The notes: generated by a model not told the origin, from the sequence alone. Shown: positions 1 to 8,594, numbered from the stretch's first letter. The stretch is 45,410 nucleotides of DNA from an uncultured Granulosicoccaceae bacterium (GCA_937927895.1 CALGKA010000101.1:1-45410), one strand, 5' to 3'. A program made the numbers and translations.

Positions 1-32
1 GAATCGATTAGTGGCATCTGCATTACCATGCG

Positions 33-60
33 TTGAGCAAAGTTTTTCCTAAGATATGAT
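33..60 (+). promoter_or_regulatory. Putative sigma70-like promoter ahead of the esterase array
   Basis: A TTGAGC hexamer at 33-38 and a TATGAT hexamer at 55-60 are separated by 16 bases. It is the best promoter-like pair upstream of the first esterase gene and would give a leader of roughly 150 bases. The rest of positions 1-220 holds no convincing gene. Similarity to consensus is the only evidence. Confidence 0.35.
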
Positions 61-220
61 CTAACGTTGCCTGCCTTGAGGCATCATTTCCTAGTTCGCC
101 GCTCGAAAAATCAAATTTTGTTACGCTGTTCCCATGAAAAAATATTTGTGAGAGCCTACTCGTCTTTGATGTGTGCCGTCTGTGATAATCGCACGCTTTG
201 TTATGAGCATATGGGCTGGA

Positions 221-1222
221 ATGAACCTCACTATTTGTACAAGTGGTAAAAACGGATTCACTCAAAAATTAGCGATTAGCTTTGCCTGTGTCTTATTTAT
301 TGCAAGCTTAGTTTCTTGCGGCAGTTCGTCTAAATCTACTGATGCAGAAGAAACTACTGGCGATGAAACCATAGTGCAGCCTTTGGCAATACAAACAGTT
401 GCAGACCTGCAGCAACCTCAACCTGCTGCACCAGAACCCGATCCAGCACCGCAACCTGAACCAGAACCAGAACCCATTCCAGAGCCGCAACCGCCGCCAA
501 CCGGGCCGGCAACAGTTGCAGACATCACGGATTTGGTGCTGATCACTGGCCAGTCAAATACCCTTGGCGCTGGTACTTCATATGATGCATTACTTGATGC
601 TCCTAATAACAGAGTGATGGCCTTTACTGAAAATGGCTGGCAAGTCGCTAGTTTGTGGCAAGTGTGGGATCGTGGTTGGTTTCCTCGCAATGATCCTAAC
701 ACTGATCCATCCAATAACTTTAGTCTGCACTTTGGTAAGCGCGTGGTGGAGCGTCGGCCAGATCGTGTGGTTGGTTTTATTTTGCTGTCTGCACCTGGTG
801 AAAAAATCAGACACTGGGATGAAGGTGGGGCGTTCTTTGAAGTAATTCGAGACAAAGTATCAAGAGCTATTAACGAGTTACCGTATAAAAGTAGCTTAGA
901 TGCGATTCTGTGGCACCAAGGGGAATCTGATGGTGAAGACAGAGATGAATACGGCCAGTCGCTGTATGACTTGATCACGCGATTCAGAAGTGAGCCTTGG
1001 TATCGTTATGAGGTACCTTTTATCTGTGGAGAAACGGCCGTTTCTCCGGTTAACCGACAACTGAGAAGGCTTAATTCGGACAATGATCCATGGACGGCCT
1101 GCATAGCTGCTGAAGGTTTGGAAACCATTTTGGATGACACCCATTTTTCTGCAGCCTCACTGCGTACCATGGGTGGCCGGTACGCTGACGCTTATTTAGA
1201 GATGATGCTCGGCGTCCGCTAG
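221..1222 (+). CDS. SASA-type SGNH esterase lipoprotein, array member 1
   Basis: A predicted surface or periplasmic carbohydrate O-acetylesterase-like hydrolase of the sialate-O-acetylesterase (SASA, DUF303/CE6) group; the substrate is unknown. The ATG at 221 is preferred over upstream starts because it gives a normal lipoprotein signal: a hydrophobic stretch at residues 17-31 and lipobox L-V-S-C with Cys33. A Pro/Glu/Gln-rich stalk spans about residues 64-96. The head follows, with the nucleophile block GQSN (Ser112), the WHQGE block (231-235), FICGE (267-271), and the C-terminal block DDTHF (Asp305, Asp306, His308). Cys269 and Cys294 recur in all six paralogues and probably form a disulfide. 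The length is 333 residues. It is the first of six same-strand paralogues and is most like the next one. The family assignment is solid; esterase activity and substrate are inferred. Confidence 0.88.
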   Translation: MNLTICTSGKNGFTQKLAISFACVLFIASLVSCGSSSKSTDAEETTGDETIVQPLAIQTVADLQQPQPAAPEPDPAPQPEPEPEPIPEPQPPPTGPATVADITDLVLITGQSNTLGAGTSYDALLDAPNNRVMAFTENGWQVASLWQVWDRGWFPRNDPNTDPSNNFSLHFGKRVVERRPDRVVGFILLSAPGEKIRHWDEGGAFFEVIRDKVSRAINELPYKSSLDAILWHQGESDGEDRDEYGQSLYDLITRFRSEPWYRYEVPFICGETAVSPVNRQLRRLNSDNDPWTACIAAEGLETILDDTHFSAASLRTMGGRYADAYLEMMLGVR

Positions 1223-1348
1223 GTAAGTAGGTCAAAAGTTTAGGGAATGCCTTTGCGATAGGTAACCATCTTACGCTTGCAATGCTCGTATAGTATCGGC
1301 CCTTCTGGCATTTGTGGCTCTGATACAACCACGTTGATTGCAAAGCTT

Positions 1349-2422
1349 ATGGTACTCCCTGGCGAGTCTTTAAATCGTGTTCGTATTTTAGTGGCTGTGG
1401 CACTGTTGTCGTTGAGTGCGTGTGATCAGCCTGGACTAACTATTCTTCCCGCGGGCACGGTTGCTGACGATGATTCGAGCCTGGAAAGTGATGCGGCCAC
1501 TACCGGTAATTCTGCAGCGAGCACTGATACTGCAGGGAATTCGACTACCGTTAACTCGAACGATATAACAAACAACGACTCTGCCACTTCGAGCGCTACC
1601 GCTGGTACTGTCACAAGCGAAACTAGCATGCCTGGCCAAGCTACAGCCCAGACAGGAAGCGAGGCTGCAAGCCCGGCAAGCGACGAAACCGTTACTGAAT
1701 CATCGTTAGTGAATGATATAAGGGCAGCGTCAATCACCGATGTGGTGTTGGTAACGGGGCAGTCCAACGCGCTCGGCGCAGACACTCGATATGATCCTGT
1801 TTTGGATACGCCGCATCCAAGAGCGTTCGCGTTCACCGAAACAGGCTGGCAAGTCGCTGACTTACATCAGGTGTGGGATCTTGGTTGGCATCCGCGTAAT
1901 CATCCAGAGACTGATCCTTCTAATAACTTCGGCTTTCACTTCGCTCGTAAGGTAGCGGAGCGCCGGCCCGATAGGGTGGTGGGGTTTATCTTAGTGACTG
2001 CGCCAGGCGCAGGTATTGGTCATTGGGATTACGAATCTGATTTTTATATGGAAATCAGGGATCGCATTTTTACCGCTATAAACGAGTTGCCAGGTAAATC
2101 TACTATTGATGGCATTCTGTGGCACCAAGGTGAGACAAATTGGCTGGAAACAGAATATTACAAAAATAAGCTTGATGATTTAATCCGCAACTTTCGTGGC
2201 GAGAGCTGGTTTGGCAGCAACAAGCCATTCATATGCGGCGAAACGGTAGAGGCGCCGGTTAATAATATTTTAATTGCCCTGAATAATGATGGTGATCCGT
2301 GGACTGGGTGCGTAGCGTCTGACGGACTAACGGTTATACTCGACGACCTGCACTTTTCCAGTGAGGCTTTGAGAATCCTTGGAACACGTTACGCAACCAA
2401 GTATCTACAAATGACTGAATAG
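1349..2422 (+). CDS. SASA-type SGNH esterase lipoprotein, array member 2
   Basis: A paralogue of the preceding gene, with the same predicted extracytoplasmic ester-hydrolase role. The ATG at 1349 gives a compact signal peptide with lipobox L-S-A-C (Cys25). A start at 1277 would add 24 residues that do not look like a signal peptide. The stalk (about residues 26-120) is rich in Ser, Thr, Ala, Asp and Asn, unlike the Pro/Glu stalk of member 1. The head carries GQSN (Ser139), then WHQGETN, FICGE and DDLHF, so the nucleophile and Asp/His blocks are all intact. The length is 357 residues. A 126-base gap separates it from member 1 and it is followed by member 3. The head is close to member 1 (shared WHPRN/WFPRN, NNF and HF segments), which suggests a local duplication with replacement of the stalk. 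Confidence 0.87.
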   Translation: MVLPGESLNRVRILVAVALLSLSACDQPGLTILPAGTVADDDSSLESDAATTGNSAASTDTAGNSTTVNSNDITNNDSATSSATAGTVTSETSMPGQATAQTGSEAASPASDETVTESSLVNDIRAASITDVVLVTGQSNALGADTRYDPVLDTPHPRAFAFTETGWQVADLHQVWDLGWHPRNHPETDPSNNFGFHFARKVAERRPDRVVGFILVTAPGAGIGHWDYESDFYMEIRDRIFTAINELPGKSTIDGILWHQGETNWLETEYYKNKLDDLIRNFRGESWFGSNKPFICGETVEAPVNNILIALNNDGDPWTGCVASDGLTVILDDLHFSSEALRILGTRYATKYLQMTE

Positions 2423-2511
2423 CCTCGGTAGTTAGGGCAGTACCTATAGTGTGCAAGTAATTGTTGTCTATAGTATTGAGTGGTTCTTAAATTATTGGAG
2501 TGCAGGTTCAA

Positions 2512-3759
2512 GTGAAATTACTTTGTGTGGCGAAAATATCACTGTTGTGGGTAGTTTGCCTGGCCTTGCCAATCAACAACGCTTTTGCGCGTCCGGTCTG
2601 TGAAAGCCCCGGTAGCGATCCCGACGGAGATGGCTTTGGTTGGGAGAACGGTGCCACTTGCCTGGTTAACGCGGCACCGGTGTCTTCTGAATTGCCTATC
2701 TGTAGAAGCGCTTCATCTGATTCCAATGGCGATGGCTTTGGTTGGGAAAATTCTGCCAGTTGCCGTGTTGCCTCTGTCTTGCCAATAACTCCAGTACCCA
2801 CTACGCCCACTACACGACCAACTTGCCAGTCCACCGGTTCTGATCCAGACGGAGATGGTTTCGGTTGGGAGAACAATGCAACTTGCGTTGTACAAGGTAG
2901 TAGCCCGGTTGGTCCGGATAATTTACTACCTGAAGAAAAAGTACGCATCACTTTGCCAGCCTGTAGTGACAACCGTTATCGCACGAGTGGCAATTATGGT
3001 TGGGAAAACAGTCGCAGCTGTACCTTTGCAAATGCCGGAAATAGCGACGCCATTACTGATGTGATTTTAATTACAGGTCAGTCTAATGCACTTGGTGCAG
3101 AATCTGGTCGCTTCGACCCTGATGTGTACGTGGGCGCGCTGGATAGCCCGGTAAAACGTGTTTATGCATATTCAAAAAACGGTTGGGGTATAGCTGATCT
3201 GCGCCAGATCTGGGATCAAAATTGGTACCCGAGAGGCGATATCGCCAATGACCCCGCCAATAACTTTGCTTTTCATTTTGGTAAACAGTTGGTGCGGCAC
3301 GACGCTTCAAAAGTGGTGGGAATCATAATGATTACAGCGCCTGGCGAAGCGATTGATCATTGGAATCGCGATGGTGCTTTCTTTGCAGCCATTAGCACCA
3401 AAGTAGAGCAGGCACTGGCAGCGCTGCCTGGTGATCTGAAAGTGCAGGGGGTGTTATGGCATCAGGGCGAAACGGATTACTACGGCAATGACTACTACAC
3501 TGGTCGCCTGAACACTTTGATTGACGATTTTCGCTCCAGGGCTTGGTTCGCTGATGACGGTGTTTTTGTTTGTGGTGAGACGCTAAATGCACCAGTCAAT
3601 GACAGACTTGCCAGGCTAAACAACGACGGTGATGCCCGTACCGGGTGTGTCGGCGCGGACGACTTAACATCTGTGGGCGATGATGTGCACTTCGACGCAA
3701 AATCGCTCAGAACCTTAGGTGACAGATATGCTGATAAATATCAATCGCTTATGCGCTAA
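2512..3759 (+). CDS. Exported SASA-type SGNH esterase with four Cys-closed DGDG repeats, array member 3
   Basis: An exported hydrolase of the same family, but with a cleavable signal peptide (hydrophobic core, then AFA before R-P-V-C) and no lipobox. No ATG fits. GTG at 2512 is favoured because GGAG lies 11 bases upstream; GTG at 2500 is the alternative. Before the head there are four repeats at residues 30-51, 64-85, 105-126 and 151-171, of the form C-x(4-5)-D-x-[DN]-GDGFGWEN-x2-[ST]C. The fourth is degenerate and lacks the acidic cluster. The D-x-D-x-D-G spacing resembles calcium-binding loops, and the flanking cysteines could close each loop. The head has GQSN (Ser191), WHQGETD, VCGE and DDVHF. 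The length is 415 residues. Calcium binding is inference; the repeat pattern and head blocks are seen directly. Confidence 0.86.
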   Translation: MKLLCVAKISLLWVVCLALPINNAFARPVCESPGSDPDGDGFGWENGATCLVNAAPVSSELPICRSASSDSNGDGFGWENSASCRVASVLPITPVPTTPTTRPTCQSTGSDPDGDGFGWENNATCVVQGSSPVGPDNLLPEEKVRITLPACSDNRYRTSGNYGWENSRSCTFANAGNSDAITDVILITGQSNALGAESGRFDPDVYVGALDSPVKRVYAYSKNGWGIADLRQIWDQNWYPRGDIANDPANNFAFHFGKQLVRHDASKVVGIIMITAPGEAIDHWNRDGAFFAAISTKVEQALAALPGDLKVQGVLWHQGETDYYGNDYYTGRLNTLIDDFRSRAWFADDGVFVCGETLNAPVNDRLARLNNDGDARTGCVGADDLTSVGDDVHFDAKSLRTLGDRYADKYQSLMR

Positions 3760-3879
3760 GGTATAGCCTGGGTTGTAAGAAATTGTAGCTGAATGTAATC
3801 TTTATGATGCGTTAAGCAGATATTTTGTTACGGTTCTGACACACTGAGCTCCGGATATTGATCGGATGTGCTCACCGAA

Positions 3880-4830
3880 ATGTTTAAGACAGCCCCAGTA
3901 TTTATCTTCGCCCTTTTTCTTGCCGCTTGTAATGGCTCTTCTACACCTACCACTTTGCCGGAAGATGATCGATCTGCGGCCAGTGAAATAGTCAACGTAT
4001 CAGAAGTTGTGATTGATTCTGGTTCTAAGGACACTGACGAAACCACTCCTGAAGAAATAACAGTGGTCGAACCTGCTGTCGGTCCGGCGAGTATTACAGA
4101 CCTTGTGCTGGTGACAGGACAATCCAATGCGTTGGGAAGCCAAACAACATACGATCCGATTCTTGATGCGCCGGTAGAGCGTTTTTATGCCTATACCGAT
4201 CAAGGCTGGGAGCCTGCAAGTTTAAGACAAGTATGGGACCTGGGCTGGCATCCGAAAAAAGGTCTTGGCGATGATCCACACAACAACTTTGGTTTTCACT
4301 TTGGCAAAACAGTAGCACTGCAAGATCCGAATCGAGTAGTTGGCCTTATTTTAGTGACAGCGCCTGGTGAAGGTATTAGTCATTGGGATGCGGATAATTA
4401 TTTCTTTAACAAGATCCGCAGCAAAGCCCTGTTAGCGCTCAACGACTTGCCGCATAAATCTGGCGTTGATGGCATTTTGTGGCATCAAGGTGAGACAGAT
4501 TGGAGCGTTGATGGCTCTAATGACCCAGAGCTTTGGGAGTTCCCACACAATGATTATTACAGTGAAAAGCTGTGGCAATTGATTAATAACTTCCGCTCTG
4601 AAAGTTGGTTTGCAGCTGATCGTCCGTTTATTTGTGGTGAAACGGCACAGTCACCTGTCAATGCACGACTAAACGCCCTTAATCGCGATGCCGATCCATG
4701 GACTGCCTGTGTGGCTGGTGAAGGGTTGCCAACCTATGACGAGGTTAATGTGCATTTTACCGCTCAGTCTCTGCGCCAGTTGGGCACCAACTATGCGGAG
4801 GTTTATTTGCAAATGGTGGGTCGTGGCTAG
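3880..4830 (+). CDS. SASA-type SGNH esterase lipoprotein, array member 4
   Basis: A lipoprotein member of the array. ATG 3880 gives a short signal with lipobox L-A-A-C (Cys17); GTG 3868 would add four residues. A short acidic/Thr stalk leads to the head at about residue 70. GQSN (Ser82), WHQGETD and FICGE are present. A small insertion follows WHQGETD (acidic and aromatic, around the WEF segment), absent from members 1-3. The C-terminal block reads D-E-V-N-V-H-F, so the Asp sits five residues before the His instead of three. Members 5 and 6 share this longer loop. The length is 316 residues, the shortest in the array. The gap to member 3 is about 120 bases, room for its own promoter. Catalytic competence is likely but less certain than for members 1-3 because of the altered Asp position. 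Confidence 0.86.
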   Translation: MFKTAPVFIFALFLAACNGSSTPTTLPEDDRSAASEIVNVSEVVIDSGSKDTDETTPEEITVVEPAVGPASITDLVLVTGQSNALGSQTTYDPILDAPVERFYAYTDQGWEPASLRQVWDLGWHPKKGLGDDPHNNFGFHFGKTVALQDPNRVVGLILVTAPGEGISHWDADNYFFNKIRSKALLALNDLPHKSGVDGILWHQGETDWSVDGSNDPELWEFPHNDYYSEKLWQLINNFRSESWFAADRPFICGETAQSPVNARLNALNRDADPWTACVAGEGLPTYDEVNVHFTAQSLRQLGTNYAEVYLQMVGRG

Positions 4831-4848
4831 ATTTTCCAGCCGGGTGGG

Positions 4849-4877
4849 TGAAAAACCGCAAGAATAGTGGTTTTTCA
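4849..4877 (+). terminator. Hairpin after array member 4
   Basis: An inverted repeat TGAAAAACCGC / GTGGTTTTTCA with one G-T pair and a 7-base loop lies 19 bases after the stop codon. The T-run is inside the 3' arm, so it could act as a terminator or an mRNA-stabilising stem between members 4 and 5. It suggests the array is more than one transcription unit. Confidence 0.4.
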
Positions 4878-4956
4878 GGGATTTATGCCACTAAAACTTA
4901 CCGTGTAGGCATGCTTTATGAGTCTGTTGGGTCATCTATGAAAAGGACCCAGGCTC

Positions 4957-6438
4957 ATGACATCTTCTGTCTCTCGAATGTTAGCTCGGCGATCAAACCG
5001 AGCAGAACCCATTGCACTGCTGACCACTGTAGCGTTAGGGCTGTTGCTAGTCGCATCTAGTGCCTCCGCGCAGTCTCACCCACAGTGCCAATCGTCTTCT
5101 GCTGATGCTGATGGCGATGGCTGGGGTTGGGAAAACAATGCATCTTGTATGGTTGCAAGCTCGCCTAAACCCACTGTTAATAGCCCATCTGTTAGTAGCC
5201 AACAGCCTGCTGCATGGTTGCCTGCGTGTCAGTCAGACAGTAGTGATCCCGATGGTGACGGCTACGGTTTTGAAAATGGCCAGAGTTGTTCCACCGCTAC
5301 AACTGGATCTGCACAGCAGTCGAATCGGTCTAGCAACAGCGCTTCTAACAATAGCGCTTCATCGCTGCCCGCCTGTCAGTCTAATAGAACTGATCCGGAT
5401 GGCGACGGTTTTGGTTTTGAAAACGGTAGGAGTTGTTCGACCGTTAATCTTGTCGCAAGCAATAACGAATCAAGTCAGCGGGCGCAAGTTAATCAATCTG
5501 GTTCGCAGATGCCAAACTGCCAGGCTGTAAATAGCGATGCAGATGGTGATGGTTTTGGTTGGGAGAATAATCATTCTTGTATTGTTGTGGCTGGTCCGCA
5601 GAGTCAGGTCACAGAAATTAAAATACCAACCGTTAGTGCCGCACGCGCGGGTGTTGCTAGCGTAGATGATATTACAGATGTGGTATTGGTTACTGGCCAA
5701 TCGAATGTTTTAGCCTCTAATACCGCTTACGATAGCAACTTAGATGCACCAGGCAATGGCGTGTTTGCATACACCGACAGTGGTTGGCAAATAGCTGATC
5801 TTCACCAAACGTGGGATCGCTTTTTACACCCGGGGAATCAGTCATTGAACAACCCGAACAAGCAACCTACCAATAGCTTTGCTTTGCATTTTGGCAAGAC
5901 ATTGGTGGCGCGAGATCCTGGCAGAGTAGTGGCGTTTATCGTTGTCCCGGGTCCGGGTAAAGGGATTTCGAACTGGGATAAAGGAACAACACAGTACGAA
6001 CGCATTACACAAAAAGTTACGCAAGCTTTGGCAGGCATTGCACATAAACATTCTGTTGATGCTGTATTATGGCACCAAGGTGAAAATGACTGGTTGTATG
6101 AAGGAACCGCTGATGCAAACCCTACCGGGTTTACCTCAAAAGATTCTTTTCAGTATAAAAACTACTACCAGATCAAACTCAACGCACTGATTGCAAACTT
6201 CCGGAATGAGTCTTGGGGAAGGGGCGACACTGCATTTATTTGTGGTGAAACGCGGCGTGCAGAGGGTGTCAATAGAAGGCTAATGGCCTTAAACAGTGAC
6301 GACGATCACCGCACTGCATGTGTGCCGGCAACTGACTTGCCGAAGCGTGCAGATGATCCATACGGCTCACACTTTTCAGCACAAGGACTCAGAACTTTGG
6401 GTCAGCGGTATGCTGATATGTATTTTAATATGAATTAG
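4957..6438 (+). CDS. Exported SASA-type SGNH esterase with four Cys-closed DGDG repeats, array member 5
   Basis: The longest array member (493 residues). The ATG at 4957, with AAAAGG upstream, gives a signal peptide with cleavage expected after ASA (about residue 38), without a lipobox. Four repeats of the C-x-D-x-DGDG-[FWY]-G-[WF]-EN-x2-SC type lie at residues 44-64, 91-111, 140-160 and 188-208, separated by Ser/Asn/Gln-rich linkers. The hydrolase head starts near residue 236: GQSN (Ser249), WHQGEND and FICGE. The C-terminal block has Asp five residues before His (D-P-Y-G-S-H-F). It shares with member 6 an insertion after WHQGEND (the LYEGT segment) and a RRAEGVN/RIAEGVS segment after FICGE, so these two are sister copies. 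It is predicted to act outside the cytoplasm on an acylated polysaccharide or glycan; the substrate is unknown. Confidence 0.87.
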   Translation: MTSSVSRMLARRSNRAEPIALLTTVALGLLLVASSASAQSHPQCQSSSADADGDGWGWENNASCMVASSPKPTVNSPSVSSQQPAAWLPACQSDSSDPDGDGYGFENGQSCSTATTGSAQQSNRSSNSASNNSASSLPACQSNRTDPDGDGFGFENGRSCSTVNLVASNNESSQRAQVNQSGSQMPNCQAVNSDADGDGFGWENNHSCIVVAGPQSQVTEIKIPTVSAARAGVASVDDITDVVLVTGQSNVLASNTAYDSNLDAPGNGVFAYTDSGWQIADLHQTWDRFLHPGNQSLNNPNKQPTNSFALHFGKTLVARDPGRVVAFIVVPGPGKGISNWDKGTTQYERITQKVTQALAGIAHKHSVDAVLWHQGENDWLYEGTADANPTGFTSKDSFQYKNYYQIKLNALIANFRNESWGRGDTAFICGETRRAEGVNRRLMALNSDDDHRTACVPATDLPKRADDPYGSHFSAQGLRTLGQRYADMYFNMN

Positions 6439-6453
6439 TAAAGGTAACGTCAA

Positions 6454-7527
6454 TTGGGCACGCCTGATAATACAGTTAAAAAATTCAGGTGGCTTATAGC
6501 CCTGGTGCTATTCGGCGGCCTAATCGCGTGCTCTAAATCAAACGATGATTGTGACGCTGGCATAGATAGCGATACCTGCGATGTTATTAGCGAAGACGGC
6601 AGTCCGTCTGGCAACAATGAAAATACCGACAGCCGGCCACTTACACCAGCACCACTTTGTTTTACAGAGCAAAGTGACCTTGATGGTGATGGCTACGGCT
6701 TTGAGAATGGTGCAAGTTGTCGCGTAAGCGGTGCGTTTGTGACCGTTGCCGATATAAACCATGTGATTGTTGTTACCGGGCAATCAAACGTTGAAGCACC
6801 GTTAACCGCCTTTGACCCGGTACTAGATGTGCCCCACCCACGGGTTTTTGCCTTTACTGATAGCGGTTGGCAGATTGCAGACTTACATCAAGTGTGGGAT
6901 GAGCACGCACACCCTGGAAATCATTCACTGACTGATCCAACACAATCACCTAATAATAATTTTGTATTTCACTTTGGTAAAACGCTTGCTAACTTGCGCG
7001 CCGATGCAGTGCCTGCCTTTATTGTGTTGGCAGCACCTGGTGAAGGGATTTCACACTGGGATCAAGGCTCGCCGTTTTACTTAAAAATGCAGGCTAAAAT
7101 TAGCAACGCTTTAGCGCAGATACCAAACAAGGACACCGTTGATGTACTGCTATGGCATCAGGGAGAAAATGACTGGTTGTATGAAGGTACATCTGATCTG
7201 GATGCGACCGGCTTTACAGACAGAGATTCGGAAGAATACAGAAACTACTACCCGATAAAATTACGTAATCTAATTGCTAATTTTCGCGGTGAATCGTGGG
7301 CGACAAATGATATGCCTTTTATCTGTGGTGAGTTACGCATAGCTGAAGGTGTTAGCCGGCACCTGATGGCGTTAAACAACGACGGTGACCCCAATACCGG
7401 CTGTGTACCGTCAGCGGATTTACCGTACCGATTGTCCGATCCCACCGGTAATCACTTTTCCGCTGCAGGCCTGCGTGAGCTTGGTCGCAGGTATATGCAG
7501 AAATATCTTGCGATCATAGGCGGATAA
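6454..7527 (+). CDS. SASA-type SGNH esterase lipoprotein with one DGDG repeat, array member 6
   Basis: The last array member, starting 15 bases after the stop of member 5, so probably co-transcribed with it. The only start that keeps the signal peptide is TTG at 6454, preceded by AAAGG. The hydrophobic segment ends at lipobox L-I-A-C (Cys26). The stalk includes extra cysteines (C33, C42) and one repeat (residues 69-89, DLDGDGYGFEN). The head carries GQSN (Ser111), WHQGEND with the LYEGT insertion shared with member 5, FICGE, and a C-terminal D-P-T-G-N-H-F block with the longer Asp-His spacing. The length is 357 residues. It combines the lipid anchor of members 1, 2 and 4 with the repeat type of members 3 and 5, and so looks like a recombinant or intermediate architecture. 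Confidence 0.86.
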   Translation: MGTPDNTVKKFRWLIALVLFGGLIACSKSNDDCDAGIDSDTCDVISEDGSPSGNNENTDSRPLTPAPLCFTEQSDLDGDGYGFENGASCRVSGAFVTVADINHVIVVTGQSNVEAPLTAFDPVLDVPHPRVFAFTDSGWQIADLHQVWDEHAHPGNHSLTDPTQSPNNNFVFHFGKTLANLRADAVPAFIVLAAPGEGISHWDQGSPFYLKMQAKISNALAQIPNKDTVDVLLWHQGENDWLYEGTSDLDATGFTDRDSEEYRNYYPIKLRNLIANFRGESWATNDMPFICGELRIAEGVSRHLMALNNDGDPNTGCVPSADLPYRLSDPTGNHFSAAGLRELGRRYMQKYLAIIGG

Positions 7528-7668
7528 GTATCTGTAGAGGCTATCGTTATCTTGTATAGCCATCTTTTATCTAAGAAAGATTCACTGAAAAGTGCTTTCA
7601 TTGATTGAGTGTTAACTTCTATTTGAAGTAAGCTGGGGTATGTATAAGCATAACAGGCACTCGATCTT

Positions 7669-8490
7669 ATGAAATATCCAATAGTGGGTCGGCGCCGTGA
7701 TGATCTCAATGGCGAAATGGTGAGTAAATCAGAGCTCACGTCGAATTGGCTACCAAGATACACCGGTATGCCTCTAGATAAGTTCGGAGACTATATTCTT
7801 CTAACGAACTTCTCTGATTATGTCACCACCTTTGTGCAACGTTTCGACTGTAAAATTTATGGGGAAGGCAGGCCAATGCAGGCGGCCACCAATAAAGATG
7901 GGATCACCATTATTAACTTTGGCATAGGCTCGGCTAACGCCGCCACTATAATGGATTTGTTATCTGCCATAATGCCAAAGGCCGTTTTGTTTTTAGGTAA
8001 GTGTGGCGGGCTTAAAACATCGACTGAAATAGGTAACTTCATATTGCCCATTGCAGCCATTAGAGGTGAGGGCACCAGTGACGACTACCTACACCCAAAA
8101 GTGCCTGCTTTGCCTTCCTTTAAGTTGCACAAATTTGTATCAGACAAAGTCGCGGAACGTGGCCTCGAGTATCGTACGGGTGTTATCTATACCAGTAACC
8201 GCCGAGTGTGGGAGCACGACAAAGTATTCCATCAAAAACTTCACGACATGACCTGCATTGGCATTGATATGGAAACAGCCACGTTATTTATTGTGGGTCA
8301 TGCCAATCAGATTGCGCGCGGTGCATTGTTGTTAGTGTCTGATGTGCCGATCACCCCCGATGGTGTAAAGATGGAAGACGCTGATCGCAAAACTACCAAT
8401 AAGTGGTCACCTATACATCTTGATTTGGGTCTTGAAGCCATGACCGACATCGGTAGCAAGGGTGAGCAAATACGTCATTTTCGGTATTAG
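7669..8490 (+). CDS. amn: AMP nucleosidase, short form
   Basis: A predicted cytoplasmic enzyme that hydrolyses AMP to adenine and ribose 5-phosphate, in the nucleoside phosphorylase (PNP/UDP) superfamily. Seen in the sequence: a glycine-rich INFGIGSANAA segment (about residues 84-94), the FLGKCGGLK segment, and the G-I-D-M-E-T-A-T-L-F block that in this fold positions the ribose. The SDVPIT segment is near the C-terminus. At 273 residues it lacks the large N-terminal domain of the approximately 480-residue E. coli Amn and resembles the compact AMN-like proteins known in other phyla. It is a single gene, about 140 bases from the esterase array and 170 bases from the next gene, with no obvious functional tie to either. 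The precise nucleotide preference could differ. Confidence 0.78.
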   Translation: MKYPIVGRRRDDLNGEMVSKSELTSNWLPRYTGMPLDKFGDYILLTNFSDYVTTFVQRFDCKIYGEGRPMQAATNKDGITIINFGIGSANAATIMDLLSAIMPKAVLFLGKCGGLKTSTEIGNFILPIAAIRGEGTSDDYLHPKVPALPSFKLHKFVSDKVAERGLEYRTGVIYTSNRRVWEHDKVFHQKLHDMTCIGIDMETATLFIVGHANQIARGALLLVSDVPITPDGVKMEDADRKTTNKWSPIHLDLGLEAMTDIGSKGEQIRHFRY

Positions 8491-8594
8491 TTTTTTGCTG
8501 CAGGGCAGTGTTCAGAAATTTTTATGCAAGGTTTCAGAACTTGTCGGGAATCTCATTGTCCAGAGTAACTGAGTCTTGTTAAGAGGCTCTTGTG

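Noticed and set aside
2..55. Possible C-terminal end of a gene entering from the left edge
   Set aside because: Only 17 codons are visible, with no recognisable motif.
418..978. A 186-codon minus-strand frame opposite esterase member 1
   Set aside because: It ends in Gly/Ser repeats that mirror the Pro/Glu stalk of the real gene; an antisense artefact.
5060..5530. A 156-codon plus-strand frame inside esterase member 5
   Set aside because: It is a frame-shifted reading of the repeat region; its repetitive MATVL-type segments simply mirror the DGDG units.
2599..5600. The DGDG repeats as a possible CRISPR-like or DNA-level repeat
   Set aside because: The periodicity is at the protein level with divergent codons and in-frame linkers; no spacer/repeat structure.
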